Shown piece by piece: positions 20,012-30,289 of a stretch of 64,000 nucleotides of DNA (its first letter is position 1; every line of letters starts with the position of its first letter). Origin of the DNA: Corynebacterium jeikeium (GTDB lineage: Bacteria; Actinomycetota; Actinomycetes; Mycobacteriales; Mycobacteriaceae); the NCBI RefSeq assembly GCF_000738265.1, contig NZ_JFCQ01000028.1, forward strand, positions 200,648 through 264,647. The letters are read 5' to 3'. The translations under genes were made by a program, and so were the position numbers. The notes under the pieces are model-generated. The model saw only the letters and a list, made by a program, of their open reading frames with translations. It was not told the DNA's origin and made no database searches.

Positions 20012-20049
20012 TAGCCGAGCAGAGTAGTCACCCAACCGAGTAGCAGCTA

Positions 20050-21123
20050 ATGAGTGTGCAGTCGCAGATCCGAGCCTGGCTGCAGGCACTGGATAACAGC
20101 GAAGCGGACGCAGCACGGGCGGGCGCAGCACGGGCAGGCGCGACACGGGCGGAGCAGGTTCGCGCCGGGGCAGTAGTGGGGCTGTCTGGCGGTGCGGACT
20201 CCTTGGCGCTGGTCCATGGGCTGCTGCGCTGCGGAGTACCCGTGCACGCGGTGGTGGTTGACCACCAGCTGCAGGCGGGCTCGGTGCAGGTGGCGGCGGA
20301 AGCTGCGGCCACCGCACGCTCGTTGGGCGCCACAGCGGAAGTTCGTACGGTTGAGGTCGCAGGGGCGGGCGAAGGCCCGGCGCGCAAAGCTCGATACCGC
20401 GCCCTGGGCAATGCTGCCGCCGGGCGCCCCCTGTTGGTCGCCCACACTGCGGACGACGATGCCGAAGGGCTGCTAATTGGGCTGACCCGCGGATCTGGGG
20501 CGGAGGCCATCGCCGGGATGCGCGGCGTACACACCGACCACGTCGCCGTAGCTGCGGGGGCGGCCTGGCTCGGTCGGCCACTACTGCGCTGCACGCGGGC
20601 GGAGACGGAAGCGGAATGCCTCAACGCGGGGCTTTCCTGGTGGGAGGACCCGCACAATTCCAGCGATGCTTACCTCCGCAGCCGCATTCGCACCCAGGTG
20701 CTGCCATATCTGCAGGATCAACTCGGGGAACATATCGGCTCTAACATGGCGCGCACCGCGCGGATGCTGCGGGAAGATGCCGAGCTACTGGACGAACTCG
20801 CGGCACGGGGACTGCGGGTGGCGGAGCAGGGGGCGTCATTAAAATGCGCCGAACTACAACAACAACCAGCGGCACTACGGCGCAGAATCGTTAAGCAATG
20901 GCTGGCCGAACGCACCGGACCGCTCACCAGCACGCACCTGCACGCCATAGACGCGCTGGTCGTGGCATGGAAAGGACAGGGAGGTGCGGCGGTACCCTGG
21001 CCGCAGGGCTCGCCTACAATTGGCGAGGTAACCGCCCAGGCGAACACCGACCTGCGGCGCACGCATCGACTAGTGGTGCAGCGCCGCGACGGGTATCTGC
21101 AGCTAGCGACTGTCCCCAGGTAG
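20050..21123 (+). CDS. tilS: tRNA(Ile)-lysidine synthase
   Basis: A 357-residue N-type ATP pyrophosphatase that converts the wobble cytidine of tRNA-Ile(CAU) to lysidine, an essential decoding step. The PP-loop GLSGGADSLALVHGLL lies near residue 47; HTADDDAEGLLIGLTRGSG and WWEDPHNSSDAYLRSRIR are the other conserved segments. The N-terminus carries a short alanine/arginine-rich tract (residues 19-38) made of repeats of ARAGA, coded by near-identical GC-rich units; homologues usually lack it. ATG at 20050, 38 bp after dacB. Confidence 0.94.
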   Translation: MSVQSQIRAWLQALDNSEADAARAGAARAGATRAEQVRAGAVVGLSGGADSLALVHGLLRCGVPVHAVVVDHQLQAGSVQVAAEAAATARSLGATAEVRTVEVAGAGEGPARKARYRALGNAAAGRPLLVAHTADDDAEGLLIGLTRGSGAEAIAGMRGVHTDHVAVAAGAAWLGRPLLRCTRAETEAECLNAGLSWWEDPHNSSDAYLRSRIRTQVLPYLQDQLGEHIGSNMARTARMLREDAELLDELAARGLRVAEQGASLKCAELQQQPAALRRRIVKQWLAERTGPLTSTHLHAIDALVVAWKGQGGAAVPWPQGSPTIGEVTAQANTDLRRTHRLVVQRRDGYLQLATVPR

Positions 21124-21210
21124 TAGCTGCGCGCTAGAATGCCAGGCAGGCATAAACGGCGGAGAAAACCGACGGAAACCACAGCGAAACAACACGACGA
21201 GACGAGGTCG

Positions 21211-21795
21211 ATGATGCACAGCGAAAAGAACTTCAATGTCCCGGAAAACCCCTACGGCGACGACTTGGAAAGTGTCCTCATCGACGAGGAAACCCTGCAC
21301 GCCCGTATTAAGGAGCTAGCGCAGGCGACCGCCGATCGTTTCCGTGACGAAGAAGACGACCTCATCCTGATCTGCGTGCTGAAGGGCGCGGTGTTCTTCA
21401 TCACCGACTTCGCACGAGCACTTGACATTCCTACACAGCTCGAGTTCATGGCAGTGAGCTCCTACGGCAACTCCACCAGCTCTTCCGGTGTGGTGCGCAT
21501 CCTGAAGGACCTGGACCGCGATATCGAAGGGCGCAACGTTGTGATTGTCGAGGACATCATCGACTCTGGCCTGACCCTGTCCTGGCTGCTGAAGAACCTG
21601 CGCAACCGCAACCCGAAGTCGCTGTCCGTCGTCACGCTGCTGCGCAAGCCCGACGCACAGAAGGTGCAGATCGACCTGGCCGACGTTGGTTTCGATATTC
21701 CCAACGAGTTCGTCGTGGGCTATGGTTTGGACTTTGCGGAGCGCTACCGCGACCTGCCCTACGTCGGCACCCTGCACCCAAGCGTCTACCAGTAA
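21211..21795 (+). CDS. hpt: hypoxanthine phosphoribosyltransferase
   Basis: A 194-residue purine salvage enzyme that makes IMP or GMP from free base and PRPP. The PRPP-binding motif [18 protein letters not shown] lies near residue 110, and [16 protein letters not shown] and [18 protein letters not shown] are also typical. ATG at 21211, directly followed by a second ATG at 21214; GACGAGG lies just upstream. A longer frame from 21139 is basic and unlike the family. It sits between tilS and ftsH, the standard actinobacterial order. Confidence 0.95.
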   Translation: MMHSEKNFNVPENPYGDDLESVLIDEETLHARIKELAQATADRFRDEEDDLILICVLKGAVFFITDFARALDIPTQLEFMAVSSYGNSTSSSGVVRILKDLDRDIEGRNVVIVEDIIDSGLTLSWLLKNLRNRNPKSLSVVTLLRKPDAQKVQIDLADVGFDIPNEFVVGYGLDFAERYRDLPYVGTLHPSVYQ

Positions 21796-21882
21796 AAACC
21801 CAGCCCACAAGCCTCTGCCCATAGGTACGAGCCCATAGGCACGAGCCGCTCGGCATTTGAGACCAACAACACTCTAGGAAAT

Positions 21883-24264
21883 ATGGACAAGAAGAAGGTA
21901 CTGAGGATCGCGGGTATTGTCGCCGTGATCCTCATCGCGATCTATGCGTTCGGTGTTTTAACTGATGACGCCCGCGGCTACGACGAGGTCGAGACCTCGG
22001 TAGCCATGAAGCAGCTGGATGACAAGAACGTCAAGGAAGCTCAGATCAACGATCGTGAGCAACAAGTGCAGCTGAAGCTGAAGCGCTCGATCGAGGTCGA
22101 TGGCAAGAAAGACATCGAGCAGGTCATCGCGAAGTACCCCGGCCGGGCGGCACCCGAGATCTTCGACGCGGTAAAGAAGTCCGAGGCGGAGAAGTTCAAC
22201 ACAAAGGTCACCGAGGATAGCTTCCTGGGCAGCCTGCTGGTGATGCTGCTGCCGATGCTGTTGATCTTCGGCCTGCTGATGTTCATGTTGTCCCGCATGC
22301 AGGGTGGCAGTGGCATGGGCGCCTTCGGCTTTGGCAAGTCCACCGCCAAGCAGCTGAACAAGGACAATCCGGATACCACCTTCGACGATGTCGCCGGTGC
22401 GGATGAGGCAGTGGAGGAGCTGGATGAGATCCGCGACTTCCTGACCGACCCCACCCGCTACGAGGCCCTGGGTGCGAAGATTCCGCGCGGCGTGCTGCTG
22501 TACGGTCCGCCCGGTACCGGTAAGACTCTGCTGGCCCGCGCCGTGGCGGGCGAGGCCGGAGTGCCGTTCTTCACGATCTCCGGTTCCGACTTCGTGGAGA
22601 TGTTCGTCGGCGTGGGTGCCTCCCGTGTGCGCGACCTGTTCAAGCAGGCGAAGGAGAACTCGCCGTGCATCATCTTCGTGGACGAGATTGACGCGGTCGG
22701 CCGCCAGCGTGGCGCCGGCATGGGCGGCGGCCACGACGAGCGCGAGCAGACCCTGAACCAGTTGTTGGTGGAGATGGATGGTTTCGGCGACCGTGACGGT
22801 GTGATCCTCATGGCCGCCACCAACCGCCCGGACATTCTGGATCCGGCGCTGCTGCGCCCGGGCCGTTTCGACCGTCAGATCCCGGTGACTAACCCGGATC
22901 TGGCAGGCCGCGAGCAGATCCTGAACGTACACGCCAAGAACAAGCCACTGGCCAAGGATGTGGACCTGAAGTCACTGGCCAAGCGCACCGCGGGCATGTC
23001 CGGTGCGGACCTGGAGAACGTACTGAACGAGGCCGCACTGCTGACTGCCCGCGTGGAAGGCAACGTGATTACCGCCGACGCGCTGGAAGAGGCCACCGAC
23101 CGCGTAGTGGGTGGTCCGCGCCGCAGCTCGAAGATCATCTCGGAGCACGAAAAGAAGGTCACCGCCTACCACGAGGGTGGCCACACGCTGGCTGCCTGGG
23201 CGATGAAGGACATCGACCGTGTGTACAAGGTGACGATCCTGGCGCGCGGCCGCACCGGCGGCCACGCCATGACCGCGCCCGAGGACGACAAGGGCATGTA
23301 CAACCGCTCCGAGCTGTTCGCCCGGTTGGTGTTCGCCATGGGTGGCCGTGCCGCCGAGGAGCTGGTGTTCGGCAACCCGACCACGGGTGCTTCGGCTGAT
23401 ATCGAGATGGCCACGAACATCGCGCGCGCGATGGTGGTGGAGTACGGCATGAGCCCCGTCGTGGGCGCCGTGAAGTACGGCCAGGACGAAGGCGACCCAT
23501 TCGTCGGCCGGGGTGGCCAGGGCGGAAACCAGCCTTCCCAGAACGTTGCGAACCAGATCGATGATCAGGTGCGCATGCTGATGAACAAGGCCCAGCAGGT
23601 GGCGTACGAGGTGTTGCGTGAAAACCGTGATTACCTGGACACCCTGGCCTCGAAGCTGCTGGAGAAGGAGACTCTGCGGCGCCCGGATCTGGAGGCTATT
23701 TTCGAGGGCATCGAGACCCGCGAGGTATCGGATATCTTCCCGATGCAGGATCTGGATCGCCCGTGCGATCACCGCGAGCCCGTGAAGACTCCCGTGGAGC
23801 TGGCCCGCGAGCGCGGCGAGGAGCCGCCGGAGAGGACCAACTTCTTCTCCGCCGCTCGTCGTGCACGCATGGAAAAGCGCAAGGCGCAGAACGAACAGCG
23901 CCAGGCCGAGCGCCTGCAGCAGGGACAGCAGCAGTTCCCGCAGACTGGTCGACACAGCCAGCCGGATCCGCAGGCACAGCCGGGTCACCCGGTGCCTCCG
24001 GAGGAGGAGCGTGGCTTCCAGCTGCCCGATCATGAGAAGCCGGATTACCAGCAGGCCAAGCAGCAGGCGCAGGGCCAGCAGGGCCAGCAGGATCAGCAGG
24101 GCCAGCAGGCTCCGCAAGAACAAGCACCGGTCCGCTACGAGCGCGGCGAGATGCCGAAACAGTCCTTCCCCTGGGAGAAGGACTGGCAGCAAGACTGGAA
24201 GCAAGACAAGAGCGGTCGTAGCGACAACGAGTCGGGCGGCCAGCACAGGCAGGAAGACTTTTAG
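21883..24264 (+). CDS. ftsH: ATP-dependent zinc metalloprotease FtsH with Q-rich tail
   Basis: A 793-residue membrane AAA+ protease that degrades membrane and regulatory proteins. Two membrane segments (about 7-27 and 108-130) flank a short periplasmic domain. The AAA module has GPPGTGKT at 208 and [12 protein letters not shown] near 266; the zinc site HEGGH is at 430-434. After about residue 640 the sequence becomes a low-complexity tail of roughly 150 residues rich in Gln, Arg, Glu and Pro (repeats of QQGQ, QQAQ), longer than in E. coli FtsH. ATG at 21883. The TAG stop shares its last base with the folE GTG, so ftsH and folE are translationally coupled. Confidence 0.96.
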   Translation: MDKKKVLRIAGIVAVILIAIYAFGVLTDDARGYDEVETSVAMKQLDDKNVKEAQINDREQQVQLKLKRSIEVDGKKDIEQVIAKYPGRAAPEIFDAVKKSEAEKFNTKVTEDSFLGSLLVMLLPMLLIFGLLMFMLSRMQGGSGMGAFGFGKSTAKQLNKDNPDTTFDDVAGADEAVEELDEIRDFLTDPTRYEALGAKIPRGVLLYGPPGTGKTLLARAVAGEAGVPFFTISGSDFVEMFVGVGASRVRDLFKQAKENSPCIIFVDEIDAVGRQRGAGMGGGHDEREQTLNQLLVEMDGFGDRDGVILMAATNRPDILDPALLRPGRFDRQIPVTNPDLAGREQILNVHAKNKPLAKDVDLKSLAKRTAGMSGADLENVLNEAALLTARVEGNVITADALEEATDRVVGGPRRSSKIISEHEKKVTAYHEGGHTLAAWAMKDIDRVYKVTILARGRTGGHAMTAPEDDKGMYNRSELFARLVFAMGGRAAEELVFGNPTTGASADIEMATNIARAMVVEYGMSPVVGAVKYGQDEGDPFVGRGGQGGNQPSQNVANQIDDQVRMLMNKAQQVAYEVLRENRDYLDTLASKLLEKETLRRPDLEAIFEGIETREVSDIFPMQDLDRPCDHREPVKTPVELARERGEEPPERTNFFSAARRARMEKRKAQNEQRQAERLQQGQQQFPQTGRHSQPDPQAQPGHPVPPEEERGFQLPDHEKPDYQQAKQQAQGQQGQQDQQGQQAPQEQAPVRYERGEMPKQSFPWEKDWQQDWKQDKSGRSDNESGGQHRQEDF

Positions 24265-24860
24265 TGAACACCCCACAGCAGCCGCTCGACTCCGGTTCCT
24301 TCGACCAGGAGCGGGCAGAGGCGGCCATTCGTGAACTGCTTCTCGCCATCGGGGAGGATCCCGACCGCGAGGGGCTGAAGGAAACTCCGGCTCGCGTAGC
24401 GCGCGCCTACCGCGAAACCTGTTCCGGGCTGTACGAAGACCCCACCGAAGTGCTGAACAAGACGTTTAGCGAGGATCACCGGGAGCTGGTGCTCGTCCGC
24501 GACATCACCTTCTACTCCATGTGCGAGCACCACCTGGTGCCCTTCTTCGGCAAAGCGCACATCGGCTACATCCCAGGCGAGTCCGGCAAGGTCACCGGTC
24601 TGTCCAAGCTGGCGCGACTGATCGACGGGCTGGCGAAGCGTCCGCAGGTTCAAGAGCGCCTGACCTCCCAGGTCGCCGACGCGCTGGTGGAGAAGCTGGA
24701 TCCCTCTGCCGTGATTGTCGTGTTGGAAGCCGAGCACCTGTGCATGGCCATGCGGGGCATTCGCAAGCCCGGCGCCAACACGGTGACTTCAGCGGTACGC
24801 GGTGGCTTCCAGAAGAACTCCGCCTCTCGCGCAGAAGCGATGGCGCTGATCCGGCCGTGA
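24264..24860 (+). CDS. folE: GTP cyclohydrolase I
   Basis: A 198-residue enzyme making dihydroneopterin triphosphate from GTP, the first step of folate synthesis. Zinc ligands are visible in MCEHHLVPF and [10 protein letters not shown], and the active-site stretch [19 protein letters not shown] is intact. The GTG start overlaps the last base of ftsH, and the stop overlaps the folP start in a GTGA. First gene of a compact folE-folP-folB-folK set. Confidence 0.96.
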   Translation: MNTPQQPLDSGSFDQERAEAAIRELLLAIGEDPDREGLKETPARVARAYRETCSGLYEDPTEVLNKTFSEDHRELVLVRDITFYSMCEHHLVPFFGKAHIGYIPGESGKVTGLSKLARLIDGLAKRPQVQERLTSQVADALVEKLDPSAVIVVLEAEHLCMAMRGIRKPGANTVTSAVRGGFQKNSASRAEAMALIRP

Positions 24861-25750
24861 CGGACTCACAGCTCACCGGGCCACAGCGGACGCTGGTCAT
24901 GGGCATCCTCAACGTCACCGAGGATTCCTTCTCTGACGGCGGAGCCTACCCCAGCACCGAAGCCGCGCTGGCCCACGCGGAGGCCATGATCGCCGACGGT
25001 GCGGACATCATCGACGTCGGCGGAGAATCCACCCGCCCGGGTGCGACCCGCGTGGATCCGGCCGTTGAAGCCGCCCGCGTCACCCCAGTCATCGAGGAGC
25101 TATCCCGTCGGGGAATCGCCACCAGCATCGACACGATGCGGGCTTCGACGGCGCGGGCCGCGTGGAAAGCGGGCGTCACTTATCTCAACGACGTCTCCGG
25201 CGGTCTGGCAGACCCCGACATGCTCCCGCTGGCTGCGGAATCCGGACTGCCGATCATCCTCATGCATTGGAACAAGGGAAAAGCCGCTGAGTTCGCCGGT
25301 GCCGAGGGCTACCACGACCACGGTGAGGATATCGTCGGCCACGTCATCCGCTGGCTAGAGCAGCGGATCGAGGCGGCGGAGGCGGTAGGCGTCCAGAAGA
25401 AACAGATCTACCTAGACCCCGGCATCGGTTTTGCGAAGACCCCGCAGGAAAACTGGCAGCTACTTGGTGCGACCGAACGGCTGGTGCAGATGGGGTATCC
25501 GGTGCTGATCGGCACGTCGCGCAAACGCTTCCTGACTGCGCTGCGTCCGGCCAGCGACGGCCAGCCCGGAACCCCGGAATCGGCGGACGATGCGACGGCC
25601 GCTACCTCCGCGCTGGCAGCGGCAGTTGGCGCCTGGGCGGTGCGGGTGCATAAGGTAGCTCCGACACGGGCTGCCGTCGATGTGGCATACGCAATGGCCA
25701 CCGGACGCGGCCCCGACATCGACGAGCATTGGAGGGCACGACGTGGCTGA
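24857..25750 (+). CDS. folP: dihydropteroate synthase
   Basis: A 297-residue TIM-barrel enzyme that joins p-aminobenzoate to dihydropterin pyrophosphate, the sulfonamide target. [15 protein letters not shown] near residue 15 and [10 protein letters not shown] near 50 are the signature segments; [14 protein letters not shown] is also diagnostic. The GTG at 24857 overlaps the folE stop by 4 nt; longer frames run through folE and are not credible. The stop lies inside the folB start region (8-nt overlap). Confidence 0.95.
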   Translation: MTDSQLTGPQRTLVMGILNVTEDSFSDGGAYPSTEAALAHAEAMIADGADIIDVGGESTRPGATRVDPAVEAARVTPVIEELSRRGIATSIDTMRASTARAAWKAGVTYLNDVSGGLADPDMLPLAAESGLPIILMHWNKGKAAEFAGAEGYHDHGEDIVGHVIRWLEQRIEAAEAVGVQKKQIYLDPGIGFAKTPQENWQLLGATERLVQMGYPVLIGTSRKRFLTALRPASDGQPGTPESADDATAATSALAAAVGAWAVRVHKVAPTRAAVDVAYAMATGRGPDIDEHWRARRG

Positions 25751-26171
25751 CCGCATCGAGCTCATCGGCGTGGAGGCATTCGGCCACCACGGCGTGTTTT
25801 CGCAGGAGAAAGACGCAGGCCAGAAGTTTATCGTAGACATGGTGGTGTGGACGGATTTCCGGGCCGCCGCCGATTCCGATGCGCTGGAAGACACGATTAA
25901 CTACGTGCAGTTGGCCGACATTGCGGTCAACGCCGTCGAAGGCAAGGGTGCACAGGGCACGCAGGGTGCGCATGGCCAGCAGAGCCTGCAGAGCCAGCAG
26001 AGCCAGCCACAGAGCCACGACCTGATCGAAACGCTGGCCTCCCGCATCGCCGACGAGATCGCAGAGCTCGGCGGGGTCTACGCCGTTGAGGTGACAGTGC
26101 ACAAGCCGGAAGCGCCGATCGCCCACCCGTTCGCCGACGTGCGCGTGGTGGCTAGGAGGTCCAAGCGATGA
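25743..26171 (+). CDS. folB: dihydroneopterin aldolase with Gln-rich insertion
   Basis: A 142-residue enzyme that cleaves dihydroneopterin to the hydroxymethyl pterin. RIELIGVEAFGHHGVFSQEK at the N-terminus contains the active-site region, and VTVHKPEAPI at the C-terminus is typical. Between the two halves (about residues 68-91) lies a low-complexity insert of Gly, Gln, Ser and Thr, which homologues of about 120 residues lack. GTG start, GGAGG upstream inside folP; the stop overlaps the folK ATG as ATGA. Confidence 0.93.
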   Translation: MADRIELIGVEAFGHHGVFSQEKDAGQKFIVDMVVWTDFRAAADSDALEDTINYVQLADIAVNAVEGKGAQGTQGAHGQQSLQSQQSQPQSHDLIETLASRIADEIAELGGVYAVEVTVHKPEAPIAHPFADVRVVARRSKR

Positions 26172-26707
26172 TCACCGTATTCCTCGGGATTGGATCGAAC
26201 ATGCCGGGCGACGTCGGCAGCCCCACCGCGCAGATCGAGCGCGCCTACGAGCTGCTGGCCATGCACCCGGCTATCGAGATCGTGGAGAAGTCGCGGATTT
26301 TCGCGACCCCGCCGTGGGGTGGGGTGGAGCAGCAGGAGTTCCGCAATTCCGTCGTGGCTGTGCGCACGTCGCTGGATCCACTGGCGCTGCTGCACCACTG
26401 CCAGTTTGCCGAGGCCGTGGCTGGTCGGGTGCGCGAGGTCCGGTGGGGCCCGCGGACGGTCGATGTCGATATTCTTTTTGGTTTTGACGCCCAGTCCCAG
26501 CCCCTCCAATCCCAGGGCAAGTGGGGGTTTGAGCTGGTCATTCCGCACCCCTACGCTCACGAGCGGGCATTTGTGTTGGTGCCCCTGAGCGACTTGCAGT
26601 TGGCTCGCGAACCCTGGTGTACCTTGGGCGGGCGAGGCATCATGGAATGGCTGGACGAGGTCGATCCGGCGGAGCGGAAAGCCATCGTCCCGGCTGGCGA
26701 AGGATAG
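26168..26707 (+). CDS. folK: 2-amino-4-hydroxy-6-hydroxymethyldihydropteridine pyrophosphokinase
   Basis: A 179-residue kinase that pyrophosphorylates the hydroxymethyl pterin for FolP. FLGIGSNMPGD at the start, FATPPWGGVEQQEFRNSVV with substrate-binding aromatics, and RWGPRTVDVDIL with the two metal-binding aspartates are all intact. ATG at 26168, with AGGAGG 7 bases upstream; it overlaps folB by 4 nt. Confidence 0.95.
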   Translation: MITVFLGIGSNMPGDVGSPTAQIERAYELLAMHPAIEIVEKSRIFATPPWGGVEQQEFRNSVVAVRTSLDPLALLHHCQFAEAVAGRVREVRWGPRTVDVDILFGFDAQSQPLQSQGKWGFELVIPHPYAHERAFVLVPLSDLQLAREPWCTLGGRGIMEWLDEVDPAERKAIVPAGEG

Positions 26708-26731
26708 GGACGAAGGATAGGAAGGCAACCA

Positions 26732-27223
26732 ATGAGCCCGCTGAAGCGCACGAAGATTTCGGCGATCGCTGCGGTAGCGGTTGTGTGCGCCCTCATCGGG
26801 TGGGTGAGTGTGCTGAGTTTCTACGGCAGCATGCCCCCGATCAAGACCACCGGTTCCGTCTTGCTGTGGCTGTTCGCCATCGTGTGCGCGGTAGCCGGAT
26901 GGGTGATTCGCAAGCGGATTGGCGACAACGGGGTGGGGATGGATCGCTCGCAGATTCAGCCGACGACGATAGCCCAGTGGCTGGCGTTGGGGCAGGCCAC
27001 TGCGTGGGCTGGTGCGGTGTTCCTCGGGCTGTTCGCCGGGGCGGGGTTGTACATCGTGCCGAACGCGGGGCGCCTTATGGCCGCAGAGGCTGATCTGCCG
27101 GGCGTGATCTCTGGCGTTTTGGGGTCTTTGGCTGCCGTGGTGGCGGGAATCTGGCTGGAGCGCAGTTGCGAAGCGCCACCGCCGGATGCGCCATTCACAG
27201 CTAATGGCCTTGACGTTGGGTAG
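26732..27223 (+). CDS. DUF3180 membrane protein
   Basis: A 163-residue protein with four membrane segments (about 9-29, 40-58, 83-105 and 120-142). The family occurs directly after folK throughout corynebacteria and mycobacteria (Rv3605c) and has no known function. AGGAAGG precedes the ATG at 26732. The constant position after the fol genes suggests co-regulation, but nothing in the sequence ties it to folate. Confidence 0.88.
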   Translation: MSPLKRTKISAIAAVAVVCALIGWVSVLSFYGSMPPIKTTGSVLLWLFAIVCAVAGWVIRKRIGDNGVGMDRSQIQPTTIAQWLALGQATAWAGAVFLGLFAGAGLYIVPNAGRLMAAEADLPGVISGVLGSLAAVVAGIWLERSCEAPPPDAPFTANGLDVG

Positions 27224-27233
27224 TGTGTTGATC

Positions 27234-28382
27234 ATGAGCTTCCAGCAGTCTCCTAAGCCACAGCAGTCTCACCAGCCGCAGTCGCAGCCTTTCGATGGGA
27301 ATCAGGACATGGATGCCCTGGGGTATGAGGATCGATACGAAGGCCAGGGGGCGGACTTTAACGGCTCGCCGGTTGCTGCGAACGAACCCTCCGGGTTCTC
27401 CCGCTTCCTGATGTTTGGCCTGGTGGTGCTGGCCCTTTTGGCTAGCGTGCTGATGCTTGTCATGGATTCCGATGGCTGGCTGAAGGTCGCGCTGATCGCT
27501 GCACTGTGGGCGGCGTTCTTCGGCGTGGTGCTGGTTCTGCGTTACTCGGGTGCGCTGAAGCTCGCACGCGAGCAGGCGGAGAACCAGGAGAGCTACTACC
27601 AGTCCCAACTGGAGCACGAGCGCGCACAGCTGGACAAGCGCGAGGCGGATGCAAAGGCGAAGTACGCTGCCGAGGCGAAGCAGGCGCAGGATCAGCGCGA
27701 TAAGCACCTGGACGAGCTACGTGCGGAGTTGGCGCACATGCGCCAGCAGCTGGCGGCGCTGACCGGCCAGAGCTTCGACGAAGGCGAGCAGCGCGCCGTG
27801 CGCGCAACCGCCGAGCGCGTGCACGAGTTGGGGCAGGGCAGTGGTCACGGTAGCCAGCAGGGTGTGCGCACTCAGGAGGCAGCGCGCGCCGGGCAGAACG
27901 CTCGCGCACATCAGGCGCAGCAAGTCCAGCAAACCCAGCGCGCGCAGCAGGCCCAGCAGGCGCAGCAGGCTCAGCAGGCGCAGTCGCGTCAGGGGCAGCA
28001 CCGCAGCAAGCCGAAGTTCAACACCGGCACTTTCGCCGCGGTGAAGTGGGGTGGCCAGGATTCCGAGGAAACCTCCCAGCTGCCGCTGGTTGTGGATACC
28101 ACGGCCATGAACGAGGCTAAGCACTCTGGAACGAAGCACGCCGAAACCAAGGGCGTAGAAGCTCAGAGCCCCCAGCCTGCCCCCGCCCAGAAGCGTCGCG
28201 CGCAGATGCCCAGCGCCGAGGCTGTGCGCTCCGGTCGCACCCACACCGCCAACCCGGCTTCCCAGGCAGCGGGTCAGGATCCGCAGGCCGGGGAGCCGGA
28301 GACACCCCACGGTCGCCGTCGCGCCGATGAAAAGGAAGACGGCCTCACCGTCGCCGAGCTGATGAAGCGTTTCCAGAAGTAA
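27234..28382 (+). CDS. membrane protein of the DUF6779 type with coiled coil and Gln/Ala repeats
   Basis: A 382-residue protein. Two membrane segments (about 60-78 and 82-103) follow a Gln/Pro-rich N-terminus (QQSPKPQQSHQPQSQ). Next comes a long charged, probably coiled-coil helix (about 110-190, LDKREADAKAKYAAEAKQAQ). Then a repetitive stretch near 235-250 built of QQA units, coded by tandem CAGCAGGCN. The C-terminus ends in LTVAELMKRFQK. Position and topology match Rv3604c of mycobacteria; the DUF6779 name is from memory. Function unknown; a scaffold at the membrane is conceivable. ATG at 27234, since the start of the longer frame lies inside the previous gene. Confidence 0.8.
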   Translation: MSFQQSPKPQQSHQPQSQPFDGNQDMDALGYEDRYEGQGADFNGSPVAANEPSGFSRFLMFGLVVLALLASVLMLVMDSDGWLKVALIAALWAAFFGVVLVLRYSGALKLAREQAENQESYYQSQLEHERAQLDKREADAKAKYAAEAKQAQDQRDKHLDELRAELAHMRQQLAALTGQSFDEGEQRAVRATAERVHELGQGSGHGSQQGVRTQEAARAGQNARAHQAQQVQQTQRAQQAQQAQQAQQAQSRQGQHRSKPKFNTGTFAAVKWGGQDSEETSQLPLVVDTTAMNEAKHSGTKHAETKGVEAQSPQPAPAQKRRAQMPSAEAVRSGRTHTANPASQAAGQDPQAGEPETPHGRRRADEKEDGLTVAELMKRFQK

Positions 28383-28432
28383 CTCTCCTCCTAGATAACT
28401 CTTTTAACGCGACTACCCAGAGGCACCTACGC

Positions 28433-29332
28433 ATGATGGGAATGGATATCCAACAACCGCGCCTGTCCGTCGGCATTATCTCTGCCGGGGCAGTGGGGGT
28501 GGCCCTTGCAGAGGCCTTCGGACGCGCCGGCCATCACGTACATGGCGTGTACGTGCATTCGGCACGTTCGGAAAAGTCGGCGTCAAAAAGAATCCCGAAC
28601 ATCCCCCAGACCAGCCTGAGCAGCACCGCACAGGCCGCGCTGGTGGTGCTGGCGGTGCCGGATCCGAAGCTGCCCGATGTGATCGAGAAGGTGGCGCAGC
28701 ACACGCGCGACGGGCAGATCGTCGCGCACGTATCCGGTGCGTTCGGCTGCGATATTTTGCAGCCGATTACCGATACGGGCGCACTGCCGTTGGCGCTGCA
28801 CCCAGCAATGACTTTCACCGGAACGCCGGCAGACAGCGAACGGCTGGATGGATGCGCATGGGGTGTGACCAGCGATTCCGAGGTCGGTGACGTGGTGGCG
28901 CAGACGCTGGTGGCCAGCCTGGGCGGAGTGCCCGTGGCCATCCCGGAACACCACCGGGCGGCCTATCACGCAGCCATGGCGCATGCGGCGAACCACCTGG
29001 TGACTTTGCTGACAGATGCGCAGGAGATCCTGGACCGCGTGGTCGACGCGCCGGGGGAAAGCCCCGACAGCGCCCTGCTGTTGCGCCGCATCGCCCACGC
29101 CGCGGTGGATAATGCGCTGGACAAGCGTATGGATGGGCTCACCGGACCCGTTGCTCGGGACGATGCGGCCGCAGTGATGCGCCACCTGGCCGCGCTGCGA
29201 GAGCTAGGAGGCTCGGCCGAAGAAGCCACTGGCCACGGCCAGTCCAGCGAGGCCGCCTACACGGCGATGGCCCGCCGCACCGCGCTAAAGGCAGGGGCTA
29301 TTGAGGTCGAAAGGCTGCTAGATCTAGAGTAA
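28433..29332 (+). CDS. Rossmann-fold DUF2520 protein
   Basis: A 299-residue protein with an N-terminal NAD(P)-binding fold (VGIISAGAVGVALAEAFGRAGH, residues 10-31) and a C-terminal helical DUF2520 domain. It resembles ProC-like or hydroxyisobutyrate-dehydrogenase-like reductases. The family sits before panC in corynebacteria and mycobacteria (Rv3603c), so a role close to pantothenate synthesis, such as ketopantoate reduction, has been an obvious guess, but the sequence does not prove it. ATG at 28433; panC starts 5 bp after the stop. Confidence 0.85.
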   Translation: MMGMDIQQPRLSVGIISAGAVGVALAEAFGRAGHHVHGVYVHSARSEKSASKRIPNIPQTSLSSTAQAALVVLAVPDPKLPDVIEKVAQHTRDGQIVAHVSGAFGCDILQPITDTGALPLALHPAMTFTGTPADSERLDGCAWGVTSDSEVGDVVAQTLVASLGGVPVAIPEHHRAAYHAAMAHAANHLVTLLTDAQEILDRVVDAPGESPDSALLLRRIAHAAVDNALDKRMDGLTGPVARDDAAAVMRHLAALRELGGSAEEATGHGQSSEAAYTAMARRTALKAGAIEVERLLDLE

Positions 29333-29337
29333 GAACC

Positions 29338-30285
29338 ATGACGTTCACACCTGGCCAGGCAGAGGTTTTCACCGAAATCAAGGCGATCGGGCAGCTGACC
29401 CGCGCGATGCGTAAAGCGGGTCGTCCCGTGGTGTTAGTGCCCACGATGGGCGCGCTGCACGAAGGTCATCTGTCGCTGGTGCAGGCCGCGCAGCAGATCC
29501 CGGGCGCGCTGGTCGTGGTCAGCATCTTCGTGAACCCTCTGCAGTTCGCGGAAGGCGAGGATCTGGATGCCTACCCGCGCACTCTGGATGCGGACGTGGA
29601 AAAGCTGAAGGCCGCGGGCGTGGACGCCGTCTTCGCCCCCAGCCCGCGCGAGATGTACCCCAACGGTCCGCGCACGACGATCCACCCGGGCGAGGCCGGC
29701 CGCATCCTGGAAGGCGCCCACCGCCCGACCCACTTCGCGGGCGTACTGACGGTCGTGAACAAGCTTTTCACCATCACTCATTGCGACCATGCCTTCTTCG
29801 GCGAAAAGGATTACCAGCAGCTGTTGCTGATCCAGCAGATGGTTACGGACTTGAACATGGAGGTGCAGGTCCACGGTGTGCCGATCGTGCGCGAGGCCGA
29901 TGGCCTGGCGAAGTCCTCCCGCAACGTTTACCTGTCCGAGGAGGAGCGCGAGCTCGCCCTCACCCTGTCTGCCGCCCTGACCGCCGGTGCCTTTGTCGCC
30001 GAGCAGGGGCCTGCGGCGGTTCTGCAGACCGCCGGATCTATTCTGGACGCCGCCTCCGGCGTGGACGTCGATTATCTTGAGCTGCGCGGTACGGACCTTT
30101 CCGACTGCCCGGAGGACGGCGAGGCGCGTCTGCTGGTGGCGGCGCGCGTGGGGACCACGCGCCTGATCGACAACGTGGGCGTGCCGCTGGGCACCGGTTT
30201 CAAGGGCCTGGACGACGGCGGCGAAGGCGCCAACGGCGCCAACGGCGGTGAGGGCAGTGCAGCCCCCGAAAACGCAGGTGAGTAG
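29338..30285 (+). CDS. panC: pantoate-beta-alanine ligase
   Basis: A 315-residue enzyme that makes pantothenate from pantoate and beta-alanine with ATP. VPTMGALHEGHLSLV near residue 36 carries the HxGH-type nucleotide motif, FFGEKDYQQL near 150 contains the KDYQ motif, and KSSRNVYLS is the KMSKS-like loop. A Gly/Asn/Glu-rich tail of about 25 residues (GANGANGGEG) extends beyond the usual end and is coded by short tandem repeats. ATG at 29338. The epimerase-like gene starts 4 nt after the stop; panD is not next, as it is in mycobacteria, but 5.8 kb away. Confidence 0.95.
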   Translation: MTFTPGQAEVFTEIKAIGQLTRAMRKAGRPVVLVPTMGALHEGHLSLVQAAQQIPGALVVVSIFVNPLQFAEGEDLDAYPRTLDADVEKLKAAGVDAVFAPSPREMYPNGPRTTIHPGEAGRILEGAHRPTHFAGVLTVVNKLFTITHCDHAFFGEKDYQQLLLIQQMVTDLNMEVQVHGVPIVREADGLAKSSRNVYLSEEERELALTLSAALTAGAFVAEQGPAAVLQTAGSILDAASGVDVDYLELRGTDLSDCPEDGEARLLVAARVGTTRLIDNVGVPLGTGFKGLDDGGEGANGANGGEGSAAPENAGE

Positions 30286-30289
30286 AACA

